Assembly (NCBI GenBank): GCA_016185395.1
Contig: JACPNR010000010.1
Coordinates: forward strand, 1-64,000
From: Candidatus Korobacter versatilis
GTDB lineage: Bacteria; Acidobacteriota; Terriglobia; Terriglobales; Acidobacteriaceae
Direction of reading: 5' to 3'
DNA: 64,000 bases
The notes below the pieces were generated by a model that made no database searches, was not told where the DNA came from, and saw nothing but the letters and a program-made list of their open reading frames with translations. Below are positions 47,109 to 56,124 of the stretch, piece after piece (positions within the stretch are counted from its first letter, which is position 1; each line of letters opens with the position of its first letter). The position numbers were made by a program, and so were the translations under genes.

Positions 47109-50100
47109 ATGGAACAACTGCGCCTAGATGCGGCCGCGGTAGTGCAGGCTTCCGCGCTCATGATCCTGCTTGCGGGCGGGGTCCTGGTCTATCGGACGTT
47201 CCGCGAGCGGTACCTGCTGGCCTGGCTCTTCGGCTGGGGCGCATACCTCTTGCACAAGCTGGCGAGCGGCGCTGCGGCAGGCGCGGGCGGCAGCGCGCAT
47301 ACCGCGTGGCTGGTGCTCTCGCCGATGTTCTTCACCCTCGCTCTCTTCCTGATGGCAGGCGCCATCTCCTTCTATGCCAATCGCACGCGCTGGCTGCTGC
47401 CGCTGGCCATTGTGGGGATGGTCGCGCTCGACCTGGCCGTGATCCGCGTGCTTTGGCTGCCGCGGTCCACGTGGCTGGAGTACACGATCGATGCGCTCTA
47501 CATGGCGATCAAGGCAGTCGCCGCGGTGGAACTGGCGTTGTTCAGCCGCGGACGCGGCAGCATCGGCCCGTGGCTGCTGACGTTCCTGTTCCTGTTCGTC
47601 CACACCCACTCCGGCGACAGCGGACACATGGAGGCGGACCTGCTCATCGAGCTGTTGCTGGCGCTGAGCATGGTCATCATCGTCCTCGACGACTCGCAAG
47701 CGCGCGGGCGGCGGCTGGCTGTGGTCAACGCCATCACCACGGCGATCGCCGAGGCGCAGGACGTGCGCCCGATGATGGAAGCGTCGCTGCGCGAGCTGTC
47801 TACGCTGATGGACGCGAAAGCCGCGTGGTTCCGCCTGCTCGACGAAGGGCATTTGGTCCTGACGGCGCAGGTGGGCGAGGGCGAGACCATCGGGCCCTCG
47901 CGCCGCTCGCTGAACATGGAAGGCACGTTCAGCGGCCGCGTGGTGCAGCAGCGCGCGCCGGGGATGATCCGCATGACGGCGACGGACCGGGAGACGCGCA
48001 AGCGCATGGAGCGCGACGGCTTCGACCACGTGCTGGTCATCCCGGTGGAAGGGAAGAACGGCGTGGTCGGGACGATCGCGCTGGCCGGCGGCGAGCACCG
48101 CAGTTACCGCCCGGACGAGACGCAGTTCCTGACGGCGACAGCGAACCAGCTCGGCATCGCGTTCGAGAACCTGCAACTGTTCGAGCACATCGCGCACTCG
48201 CAGCGGCAGTGGCTGCGCACCTTCGACGCCATCGAAGACGGCGTGCTGGTGCACGACGAACACAACCGCATCATCAAGCTGAACCGTCCGTTGCTGGCGC
48301 GGCTGCGCAAGGAATATCGCGAAGTGGTGGGCGCGAGCTGCGACACCGTTTTTCCGAATGCGGGGACGGCGTGGACGGAGTGCCCGTATTGCACGCACGG
48401 CGACAGCCTGCATGAATCTCCCGACCCGTGCTTCCCGGGATACTCGCTGGTCACGACGGCGACGTTCACGGAAGAGGGTGGCGGGACCTCGACCATCCAT
48501 ACGGTCAAGGACACGACCGAGCGGCGCGCGGTGGAAGAGCGTTACCGGTTGTTCTTCGAGCGCGTGCAGGAAGGCGTGTTCGTCTCGACGCCCGATGGGC
48601 GGCTCATCGATTGCAACGAAGGGTTCGTCCGCCTGCTGGGCTACCAGACGCGCGACGAGCTGCTCGCAGTGGACATTGCGCACGACCTGTACGCGAACCC
48701 GGAGGACCGTCAGCGCTTCCGCAAGGCCATCGCGGAACATGGTTCGCTGCGCGATTTTGAGTTCGACCTGCGCCGCAAGGATGGTTCCATCATCAAGGTG
48801 CGCGAATCGAGCTTCGCGCTCAACGACGCGCAGGGCCGGGTGGCGCGCTACCAGGGCTTCCTGCTCGACATCACGGAAAAGAAGCGCGCGGAAGAAGAGA
48901 TACGGCGGCGCAACCGGGAACTCAATGCGCTCAATGCGATCGCCAGCATGGGAAACCAGAGCTTCGACCTGGCGCAGATCCTGAACCACGCACTCGGCCA
49001 GGTGATGCAGGTGTTCGCCGTGGACACGGGCACCATCTACCTGTTCGACGAGCCGACGCTCACGCTGCGGCGCATCGCGGGCGCGGGGTATGCGTCGGAC
49101 GTGGGGCGCAAGCTGGAGGAGTTCCAGATACCGCAGGAGTTCTGGGAGACGGTGCGGAACTCGCGCGCGCAGGTCATCACGCAGCAGCACCTGCCGCACC
49201 TGCCGGGAGTGATCACCGAATTCGTACGCGAAGAGAAACTGCAGTCGTGGGTGTGGCTGTTGCTGTGGGCGAACGACACCATCGTGGGGACGCTGGGCAT
49301 CAGCAGCCGGCACGTGCGCGAATTCACCGCGAATGAGGAGTCGCTGCTGGTGGCCATCGGACGCCAGCTCGCCAACACCATCTCGAAGGTGCGGCTCTAC
49401 GAGGAGACCAAGTCGGCGTACGAGGACCTGGCGCGGACGCAGGAGCAGTTGCTGCAGAGCGAGAAGATGAGCGCCATCGGACAGCTCATCTCGGGCGTGG
49501 CGCACGAACTGAACAATCCGCTGACCGCCATCCTGGGTTATGCGCAGTTGCTGGAGAACGAGGAGCTGGACGACCGCTCGCGCGATTTTGTCTCCAAGCT
49601 CTACCGGCAGGCGCAGCGCACGCACAAGATCGTGCAGAACCTGCTCTCGTTCTCGCGCCAGCGCAAGCCGCAGAAGCAATCGGTGGACCTGCGGCGCGTG
49701 CTGGAAGAGACCTTGGCGTTGCGCGACTACGACCTGAAGCTGAACAACATCGCCGTGGAGCGCGAGTTCGAATCGCCGCTGCCACCGGTGACGGCCGACC
49801 CGCACCAGATCGAGCAGGTCTTCCTGAACATCATCAACAACGCGGCGGACGCGATGCTCGAGACCTCGCGCGGGGGAGCGCTGCGCGTCCGCATCTACGC
49901 GCAGGAGGGCCACGTGTGGACGGAGTTCCGCGATACCGGGCCCGGCATCCGCGACACCAAGCGCATCTTCGACCCGTTCTATACCACCAAGGGCGTGGGC
50001 AAGGGAACCGGGCTGGGGTTGAGCATCTGCTACGGCATCATGAAGGAGCACCAGGGCGAGATCAGCGCGCAGAACGAGGGCGAGGGCGCGGGCGCCATCA

Positions 50101-50576
50101 TCCGCCTCAAGCTACCGGTGGCGGCCACGCCGGTGGGGGCCGAGTCGCGCACCAAGGCGGGGCGCAAGCCTACGCACACGCTCTTCGGCCGCGTGCTGGT
50201 GGTGGACGACGAAGAGGCCGTCGTCGACTTTGAAGCGGAGGTGCTGCGCGGCGCCGGCGCCGAAGTGGTGTCGCGCATGAGCGGCGAAGAAGCCATCGCA
50301 CTGCTGCAGGCGGAGAGCTTTGACGCCATCATCATCGACGGGAAAATGCCGGGCGGCTGGACGGGCATGGACGTCTACCAGTGGATCGCCGAGAACCGGC
50401 CCGGCCTGGAGCGGTGCATCATGTTCGCGATCTCCAACTTCGGTGATAGCGATATCCGCCGCTTCATCGAGGAGAAGAAAGTCCCCTGCATCGTGAAGCC
50501 GTTCGAGGTGGCCGACCTCATCGCCATCACGCGGCGCCTGCTGAAGAAGTCCAAGGCCGTGGCCACGGGGATCTGA
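47109..50576 (+). CDS. Membrane hybrid sensor kinase (GAF-PAS-PAS-GAF-HisKA-HATPase-REC)
   Basis: An 1155-residue hybrid kinase. Approximate order: a membrane region with 6-7 helices (1-205), GAF (220-365), PAS-like (370-470, with a CPYC/CFPG cysteine cluster in TECPYCTHGDSL), PAS (475-600), GAF (615-770), HisKA with His about 798 in SGVAHELNNPLTAILG, HATPase_c (about 890-1010; NIINNAADAML, DTGPGI, GTGLGLSIC) and a C-terminal receiver (about 1030-1150; VVDDEEAVV, IIIDGKMPGG, KPFEV). The hybrid layout implies a phosphorelay, perhaps to the divergent HD-GYP regulator. Start ATG 47109 begins the first helix. Signal unknown; the cysteines could bind a metal or sense redox. Confidence 0.93.
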   Translation: MEQLRLDAAAVVQASALMILLAGGVLVYRTFRERYLLAWLFGWGAYLLHKLASGAAAGAGGSAHTAWLVLSPMFFTLALFLMAGAISFYANRTRWLLPLAIVGMVALDLAVIRVLWLPRSTWLEYTIDALYMAIKAVAAVELALFSRGRGSIGPWLLTFLFLFVHTHSGDSGHMEADLLIELLLALSMVIIVLDDSQARGRRLAVVNAITTAIAEAQDVRPMMEASLRELSTLMDAKAAWFRLLDEGHLVLTAQVGEGETIGPSRRSLNMEGTFSGRVVQQRAPGMIRMTATDRETRKRMERDGFDHVLVIPVEGKNGVVGTIALAGGEHRSYRPDETQFLTATANQLGIAFENLQLFEHIAHSQRQWLRTFDAIEDGVLVHDEHNRIIKLNRPLLARLRKEYREVVGASCDTVFPNAGTAWTECPYCTHGDSLHESPDPCFPGYSLVTTATFTEEGGGTSTIHTVKDTTERRAVEERYRLFFERVQEGVFVSTPDGRLIDCNEGFVRLLGYQTRDELLAVDIAHDLYANPEDRQRFRKAIAEHGSLRDFEFDLRRKDGSIIKVRESSFALNDAQGRVARYQGFLLDITEKKRAEEEIRRRNRELNALNAIASMGNQSFDLAQILNHALGQVMQVFAVDTGTIYLFDEPTLTLRRIAGAGYASDVGRKLEEFQIPQEFWETVRNSRAQVITQQHLPHLPGVITEFVREEKLQSWVWLLLWANDTIVGTLGISSRHVREFTANEESLLVAIGRQLANTISKVRLYEETKSAYEDLARTQEQLLQSEKMSAIGQLISGVAHELNNPLTAILGYAQLLENEELDDRSRDFVSKLYRQAQRTHKIVQNLLSFSRQRKPQKQSVDLRRVLEETLALRDYDLKLNNIAVEREFESPLPPVTADPHQIEQVFLNIINNAADAMLETSRGGALRVRIYAQEGHVWTEFRDTGPGIRDTKRIFDPFYTTKGVGKGTGLGLSICYGIMKEHQGEISAQNEGEGAGAIIRLKLPVAATPVGAESRTKAGRKPTHTLFGRVLVVDDEEAVVDFEAEVLRGAGAEVVSRMSGEEAIALLQAESFDAIIIDGKMPGGWTGMDVYQWIAENRPGLERCIMFAISNFGDSDIRRFIEEKKVPCIVKPFEVADLIAITRRLLKKSKAVATGI

Positions 50577-50988
50577 CCCGCACCGCGGCGGAGAATGGCG
50601 CGATTCACGCACGCGGCAACGTTGTCCGGCTACCGCACGGCAGCGAATCCTAACGATAAAATTTACTCACCCTGGGGATAATGTGGGTATCCGTGTGCCA
50701 CTCCCTGGCATCCAGAGTTGCTGCTGCGGCCATCACTTCTAGTCTTTCTTGGCCGGGAAATTCTGCCGAACTTGTTGCCAGGTAATGGTTTGGCTGGTAA
50801 CGCCGCGCCGGTGTGGAAAAGCGACACACCTTAGGCCAGCCGATTGCTACTCAGAAGGTGTGGCAAGCGCGCGGCTGACCCTCCCCCAGGATTCGCAAGG
50901 CGCAAGAGTAGAGAGACCGGCCGAAGAGCCGGAACAGAAGCGACGGGCCCGGGTCCACTCAAGCAGGGCCGGAAAAAAGAGGAAACAA
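50577..50988. other. 412-nt leader region before the ECF-like gene
   Basis: No gene supported. Contains A/T-rich promoter-like stretches (TAACGATAAAATTTACT at about 50652; GGGGATAATGTGGG at about 50673) and several short inverted sequences, such as GACCGGCCG...GCCGG near 50915. I could not match it to a known riboswitch or RNA family. Confidence 0.5.
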
Positions 50989-51498
50989 ATGGCTACGAGC
51001 TACCAGGACATGAACGTCTTATACGCACCGGCGCTCGTTGCCGAGAAGAGCGCGGATATGGAGCGCGTCTACGAAGCCAACCGCCACCGCGTGTACTCGC
51101 TGGCGTTCTGGATGACGGACAACGAACTCGCTGCCGAGCAAGTGGCTGCAGCCGCTTTCGTGCGCGCCTTCGCCGCGTCGGGTGGGCCGACCGCTGAGAT
51201 GATCGACCGCGCGCTGCTGGCGGAAGTCCGCGAGCTGATGTCGCTGGGCGAACTGACGCTGGCATGCGACGCCGCCACCGAGATCGTGAACGTGCGCCAC
51301 AACGTGAAGCGCATCCATCTGGAGCGCGCCGTGGTCGAGCTGCCCGCCACCGAACGCCTGCTCTTCCTCATGCACGACGTGGAGAGCTACGACAAAGTCC
51401 GCATTGCCCGCCTGTTGGGATTGAGCCAGGACGAAGTGCTGCAGGGCCTTCATCAGGCTCGGCTCCGCATGCGGGAACTGATCGCCGCCCAACTGTAA
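50989..51498 (+). CDS. ECF-like sigma factor, divergent
   Basis: A 169-residue protein, MATSYQDMNVLYAPALVAEK. Residues about 24-65 (MERVYEANRHRVYSLAFWMT, AAAAFVRAFAAS) resemble sigma region 2. Residues about 110-168 (AVVELPATERLLFLMHDVES, VRIARLLGLSQDEVLQGLHQ) are a region 4 helix-turn-helix. The acidic DAxDLxQE motif that contacts core polymerase and -10 is largely replaced by Ala-rich sequence. AGAGGAAAC provides a ribosome site. It may be an atypical sigma or a sigma-derived regulator. Confidence 0.75.
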   Translation: MATSYQDMNVLYAPALVAEKSADMERVYEANRHRVYSLAFWMTDNELAAEQVAAAAFVRAFAASGGPTAEMIDRALLAEVRELMSLGELTLACDAATEIVNVRHNVKRIHLERAVVELPATERLLFLMHDVESYDKVRIARLLGLSQDEVLQGLHQARLRMRELIAAQL

Positions 51499-51531
51499 GT
51501 AGTCATCTCCTCCTATCTCCTCTTCTTGAAT

Positions 51532-51557
51532 GCCCCCGCCTCGGCGGGGGCTTTTTT
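51532..51557 (+). terminator. Terminator after the ECF-like gene
   Basis: GCCCCCGCC/GGCGGGGGC (51532-51540 with 51543-51551) followed by TTTTTT. Confidence 0.9.
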
Positions 51558-51622
51558 ACGGTGTGAGTTTTTTCGCGCCGTGCGGTGGACTGTATACTCG
51601 ACGGTTCCGCTGGAGGCCCTGG

Positions 51623-53482
51623 ATGTTCCTGCGCGTGTCGTTCATCTGCCTGCTGCTCTGCCTGATGGTCGCCGGACAAAACCCGAAGGCGTCGAGGTCC
51701 GCCGCGGCGGGAAAGACGGCGGAGAGTGACTCCCCAAAATTCGCGGCGCTGAGCGACCAGTTCATGAAGGAATCGCTGGCGCTTTCGCCCATCAGCGCGT
51801 CTTATGCCGGATACCACAAACATAAGGACGCGAAGACCGGGAAGGTCCTCGAGCTGGATGCGCTGCTCGATGACGTGAGCGCGGCAGCTTACAAGCAGCA
51901 GCGCGCGTTCTACGGTGGATGGCTGGCGAAGTTCGCGAAGCTGCCGGCGGCGTCGCTCAGCGCGCAGGACAAGGCTGACCTGCGGCTCATCCAGGACCAG
52001 ATCGCGCTCAACCTGCTCGAGCTCGACGAGGTCCAGAACTACAAACACAATCCCACGGTGTTCGTGGAGGCCATCGGCAACGCCATCTTCCTGCCGCTGA
52101 GCCAGGAGTACGCGCCCAAGAGCGTGCGGCTGGGTCATGTGCTGGCGCGCATCGAGCAGATACCGCGGTTCCTCGAGCAGACGAAGCATGTGCTGGCGGA
52201 CTCCGACCCCATCTTCGTGAAGGTCGCTGCCGAAGAGAACGACGGCAACGTGGACATGATCGAGAACATGGTGAAGGAAGAACTGCCGGCGGACGCCAAG
52301 CTGAAGCAGCAATACGACGACGCGGCGCCGAAGGCCATCGCAGCCCTCAAGGCGTTCAACGCGTGGCTGGCAGACGACCTCGGCAAGCGCAAGACCGACC
52401 GCACGTGGCGGCTCGGGCAGCCGTGGTACGACCGGAAGTTCAAGTACGTGATGGAGACGCCAGTCACGCCGGCGCAGGTGCTGGCCGATGCCGAGCAGCA
52501 GATGAAGGCGGTGCGGGCTGAGATGCTCGAACTGGCGCTGCCCATGCATCAGCAATGGTTCGCGGAGCACGGCGCGCATGATGACCTCGCCGGGCGGGAC
52601 CGCGAGAACAAGATCGTCGGGGAAGTCCTGCAGAAGATCAGTGACGAGCACGCCGGCCGCGACCAGCTTGCGGACAACGTGAAGCGCGACCTGGCGATGA
52701 TCAAGCAGTTCATCATCGAAAAGAAGATCGTCTCCATGGGGCCGCGCGACAACCTGAAGGTCATTCCCACGCCGCCTTTTATGCGCGGGATCTATTCGGT
52801 CGCGGGGTTCCACTCGGCGCCGCCGCTCGAGCCCACGGCAGAAGCGCAGTACTGGGTCACGCCCATCGATGCAAAGATGCCGGCCGCGCGCGCGGAATCG
52901 AAGCTGCGCGAGTACAACGACTACACGCTGAAGTGGCTCTCCATCCACGAGGCGCTGCCCGGGCACTACGTGCAGTTCGAGCACGCCAACAACGTGCAGC
53001 CGGAGCGGCGGCGCCTGCTTCGTAACCTGCTGGGCAACGGCTGCTACGTGGAGGGCTGGGCAGAGTACATCGCGCAGGTGATGATGGATTCCGGCTTCCC
53101 GCCGGGCGACGACCTCGGCCGCACGAAGTATCGCCTGATGATGCGCAAGCTGCGGCTGCGCCTGCTGGCCAACACCATCCTCGACGTCCGCATGCAGACG
53201 ATGAACATGACCGACGCGCAGGCGATGGAGCTGATGACGAAAGACGCGTTCCAGACGCAGGCCGAAGCCGATGGCAAGCTGCAACGCGCGAAGCTGAGCT
53301 CCACGCAGTTGCCCACGTATTACGTGGGCTATCGTGACTGGATGAGCCTGCGCGAGGACTACCAGAAGGCCCATGCAAGCGATTTCGACATGCGGAAGTA
53401 TCACGACATGGTGCTCGACCTCGGTCCGCTGCCCATCGATGCGGTGCGGGCGATCGTGCTGCCCGCTGCCGCGAAAAGATGA
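51623..53482 (+). CDS. DUF885 family protein (putative metallopeptidase), exported
   Basis: A 619-residue protein with a signal peptide (MFLRVSFICLLLCLMVAGQN). DUF885 features: FAALSDQFMKESLALSPISA near the N-terminus, the zinc-binding-like HEALPGHYVQ (about 442-451) and GNGCYVEGWAEYIAQVM downstream, giving an H-E-x-x-x-H...E gluzincin-like set. Such proteins are thought to be carboxypeptidase/dipeptidase-like. TGGAGG lies before ATG 51623, which fixes the start. Exported to the periplasm or lipid-free envelope. Substrate unknown. Confidence 0.92.
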   Translation: MFLRVSFICLLLCLMVAGQNPKASRSAAAGKTAESDSPKFAALSDQFMKESLALSPISASYAGYHKHKDAKTGKVLELDALLDDVSAAAYKQQRAFYGGWLAKFAKLPAASLSAQDKADLRLIQDQIALNLLELDEVQNYKHNPTVFVEAIGNAIFLPLSQEYAPKSVRLGHVLARIEQIPRFLEQTKHVLADSDPIFVKVAAEENDGNVDMIENMVKEELPADAKLKQQYDDAAPKAIAALKAFNAWLADDLGKRKTDRTWRLGQPWYDRKFKYVMETPVTPAQVLADAEQQMKAVRAEMLELALPMHQQWFAEHGAHDDLAGRDRENKIVGEVLQKISDEHAGRDQLADNVKRDLAMIKQFIIEKKIVSMGPRDNLKVIPTPPFMRGIYSVAGFHSAPPLEPTAEAQYWVTPIDAKMPAARAESKLREYNDYTLKWLSIHEALPGHYVQFEHANNVQPERRRLLRNLLGNGCYVEGWAEYIAQVMMDSGFPPGDDLGRTKYRLMMRKLRLRLLANTILDVRMQTMNMTDAQAMELMTKDAFQTQAEADGKLQRAKLSSTQLPTYYVGYRDWMSLREDYQKAHASDFDMRKYHDMVLDLGPLPIDAVRAIVLPAAAKR

Positions 53483-53501
53483 ACCTGGTTGAAAATAAGA
53501 A

Positions 53502-53584
53502 CCTTTCACACGAAGGTCACAAAGGTGCCACGAAGGTCCCCGTGAGCACCTTCGTGTAGTCCTTCGTGTCCTTAGTGTGAAAAG
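53502..53584. repeat. Inverted pair of 'cacgaagg' tandem units
   Basis: Left arm 53502-53537 (CTTTCACACGAAGGTCAC...) and right arm 53548-53584 are near complements. Same family as 13394-13478; it ends 16 nt before the threonine synthase start. Confidence 0.85.
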
Positions 53585-53600
53585 ATTTTCTGGTTTCGCT

Positions 53601-54824
53601 ATGGCAAAGATCTCGTACCTGGAATGCACCAAGTGTGGCGAGAAGGTCTCCGGCGACCAGCCGCAGACCATCTGTCCCAAGGACGGCGGGTCGCTGTACG
53701 TCCGCTATGACCTCGACGCCATCAAGAAGAAGTTCACGCGCGAGTCGCTCGCGGGACGTCCGGCCTCGATGTGGCGTTATGCCGGCGTCCTGCCGGACGC
53801 GGACCCGGTCACGCTCGGCGAGGGCTTCACTCCGATGCTTCCGTCGCGGAAGACGCCCAACGTTTTCATCAAGGACGAAGGACTGAATCCAACCGGCTCG
53901 TTCAAAGCGCGCGGTTTGTGCGCGGCGGTGACCATGGCGCGGCACTACGGGCTGCGCAAGCTGGCGATACCGTCGGCGGGGAACGCGGCGAGCGCGCTGG
54001 CGGCGTACTGCGCGGCGGCGGCGATCGAGGCGCACATCTTCATGCCCAAGGACGTGCCGCAGGCGAACCTGGTCGAGTGCCAGAGCTACGGCGCGCACGT
54101 CACGCTGGTGGACGGATTGATCTCCGATTGCGCGCGCATGCTGGGCGAGCAAAAGGAAAAGCAGGGCTGGTTCGACATCTCCACGCTGAAGGAGCCGTTC
54201 CGCGTGGAGGGCAAGAAGACGATGGGCTACGAGGTCGCCGAACAGCTCGGCTGGCAGTTGCCGGACGCCATCTTCTATCCGACGGGCGGCGGCGTGGGGC
54301 TGATCGGCATGTGGAAGGCGTTCGAGGAGATGGAACAGTTGGGCTGGATAGGGAAAAAGCGCCCGAAGATGGTGGCCGTGCAGTCAGCCGGATGCGCGCC
54401 CATCCCTAAAGCATGGGATGAAGGCAAGACAGTGTCGGAGATGTGGAAGGATGCGAGCACCGTCGCCGCCGGGCTGCGTGTGCCGAAAGCATACGGCGAC
54501 TACATCATCCTCGACATTTTGAAGAAATCCGGCGGCACGGCGATCGCCGTGAGTGATGCCGAGATCATGGAATGCGTCCGGCGGTGGGCGAGCGAGGAGG
54601 GCGTGTTCGCCGCGCCCGAGGGCGCCGCATCGCTCGCGGCCTACGAGAAGCTCATCGCGTCCAAGTTCCTCAAGCCGGGCGACACCTGCGTGCTGTTCAA
54701 CACCGGCTCGGGGCTGAAGTACATCGACGTGATCGCGGCGGCGTCGTCGGCAAAGAAAGAGAAGGAGAAAGAGGCCGCTGTGCCGGCAGGACGGAACATC
54801 GGCGGGATCATTGGACCTTACTAG
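53601..54824 (+). CDS. thrC: Threonine synthase
   Basis: A 407-residue PLP enzyme that converts O-phosphohomoserine to threonine. The N-terminal cysteines CxxC...C (Cys9, Cys12, Cys25) form a zinc-ribbon-like cap found in this subgroup. PLP-binding Lys102 in NPTGSFKARG, phosphate loop PTGGGVGLIGMWKA, and SAGNAASALAAYC. The C-terminal tail (KKEKEKEAAVPAGRNIGG) is charged. ATG 53601 is preferred; a start at 53577 would fall in the repeat. The stop is immediately followed by the ATG of the AlaX-like gene. Confidence 0.95.
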   Translation: MAKISYLECTKCGEKVSGDQPQTICPKDGGSLYVRYDLDAIKKKFTRESLAGRPASMWRYAGVLPDADPVTLGEGFTPMLPSRKTPNVFIKDEGLNPTGSFKARGLCAAVTMARHYGLRKLAIPSAGNAASALAAYCAAAAIEAHIFMPKDVPQANLVECQSYGAHVTLVDGLISDCARMLGEQKEKQGWFDISTLKEPFRVEGKKTMGYEVAEQLGWQLPDAIFYPTGGGVGLIGMWKAFEEMEQLGWIGKKRPKMVAVQSAGCAPIPKAWDEGKTVSEMWKDASTVAAGLRVPKAYGDYIILDILKKSGGTAIAVSDAEIMECVRRWASEEGVFAAPEGAASLAAYEKLIASKFLKPGDTCVLFNTGSGLKYIDVIAAASSAKKEKEKEAAVPAGRNIGGIIGPY

Positions 54825-56057
54825 ATGACGGAACGTCTTTATTATCCTGACAGTTTTCTCTACGAGTTCGACGCGAAGGTCGTCGCCGTCGTCCAGCGCG
54901 ACGGCCGGACAGCGGTTGTGCTCGACCGCTCGGCGTTCTATCCGACAAGCGGCGGACAGCTCAACGACACGGGCGTGCTGGAGACGGGCAGTAGCCCGTC
55001 TCTACCCATCATTGAGGTTACGGAAGACGAAGATACTGGCACCGTCTTTCATTTCGTGGAAGGCACGCCTCCGGCGAAAGGCAGCGCGGTCCATGGCAGG
55101 GTGGACGTGGCGCGGCGGCGGGAGCACATGCAGCAGCACACCGGGCAGCACGTGCTCTCGGCGGCGTTCGAGAAGTTGTTCGGCATGCCGACGGTCTCGT
55201 TCCACATGGGCGCTGAGACTTGCACGGTCGATCTGGAAGGGAAGGCGCTGACGCCGGCGCAGCTCGAGAAAGCCGGGGCGCTGGCGAACGAAGTCGTGCT
55301 CGACGACCGCGTGGTGACGATCACGTACGCGACGCCCGAGGAAGCGAAGCAGCGCAACGTGCGCAAGCTGCCGCCGCTCAAAGCCGGCCAGGAGAAGCTG
55401 CGGCTCATCGACGTCGCCGCCTTCGACCTCAATGCGTGCGGCGGGACCCACGTCCAGCGCACCGGGCAGATCGGCGCGGTCTTACTTCGCAGGCTCGAAA
55501 AAGTAAAACAAGGATTCCGAGTCGAGTTCGTTTGTGGCGCGCGTGCCGTCGGCATGGCGCAGCGCGACTACGCCGCGCTCACTGACGCTGCCGGCAAGCT
55601 GAGCACGCACATCTACGAACTGCCGCAGCAGATCGTGAAACAAGCCGAGGAAGCCAAGGCTGCCGCAAAGGGGCAGCAGAGATTATTGGAAGAGTTAGCT
55701 GCGCTGCATGCGGACAGGTTGTTGGCAGAGACGGCGGAGAAGAACGGCCGTCGCCTGATCGCGCAGACGTTCCCCGATCGCAGCGTGGAGTTCGTGAAGT
55801 TCCTGGCGCATAAGCTGACGGCGGACGTGTCCCGAAGGGCAGTCGCGCTACTGGCCTCGACGGCAGGGCAGCCGACGGTGGTCTTCGCTTGTACTGTCGG
55901 CCTTGAGTTGAATATGGGCGAACTGTTGAAAGACGCGGTCACGGCGCGCGGCGGGCGCGGTGGTGGGTCGAAGGAGATCGCCCAGGGCGGGGTGCCGGCG
56001 GCGGCGGACGCTGAGGCGGTGGTGAGCGAGACTGCGCAGAAGATACAGGGCCCGTAA
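54825..56057 (+). CDS. AlaX-type Ala-tRNA editing protein with DHHA1-like C-terminus
   Basis: A 410-residue relative of the AlaRS editing domain. Zinc ligands His105 and His109 (QQHTGQHVLSAAF), Cys205 and His209 (NACGGTHVQRTG) are all present, so it should hydrolyse mischarged Ser- or Gly-tRNA(Ala). Residues 280-400 form a coiled coil and DHHA1-like domain (FVKFLAHKLTADVSRRAVAL, GGRGGGSKEIAQGGVP), as in AlaX-L. No aminoacylation domain. Residues 53-61 are encoded by a 26-nt palindrome. Starts 0 nt after thrC. Confidence 0.92.
   Translation: MTERLYYPDSFLYEFDAKVVAVVQRDGRTAVVLDRSAFYPTSGGQLNDTGVLETGSSPSLPIIEVTEDEDTGTVFHFVEGTPPAKGSAVHGRVDVARRREHMQQHTGQHVLSAAFEKLFGMPTVSFHMGAETCTVDLEGKALTPAQLEKAGALANEVVLDDRVVTITYATPEEAKQRNVRKLPPLKAGQEKLRLIDVAAFDLNACGGTHVQRTGQIGAVLLRRLEKVKQGFRVEFVCGARAVGMAQRDYAALTDAAGKLSTHIYELPQQIVKQAEEAKAAAKGQQRLLEELAALHADRLLAETAEKNGRRLIAQTFPDRSVEFVKFLAHKLTADVSRRAVALLASTAGQPTVVFACTVGLELNMGELLKDAVTARGGRGGGSKEIAQGGVPAAADAEAVVSETAQKIQGP
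54981..55006. repeat. 26-nt REP-like palindrome (copy 3 of 3), inside a gene
   Basis: GAGACGGGCAGTAGCCCGTC followed by TCTACC, in frame in the AlaX-like gene (codes ETGSSPSLP). It differs from copy 2 by a compensatory C/G swap in both arms, keeping the stem. Confidence 0.85.
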
Positions 56058-56124
56058 TCTGCATTCCAATCCACATCCCTCGCCCGCCGCGGCGGGCTCG
56101 GGATGTAAGAAGACACGAGGACGC

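Noticed and set aside
47124-50051. A 975-residue antisense frame over the hybrid kinase
   Set aside because: Shadow of G/C-rich third codon positions; no domain, and the opposite strand encodes a complete kinase.
51503-53680. A 725-residue antisense frame over the DUF885 gene
   Set aside because: Same codon-bias artefact; Arg/His/Leu-rich with no motif.
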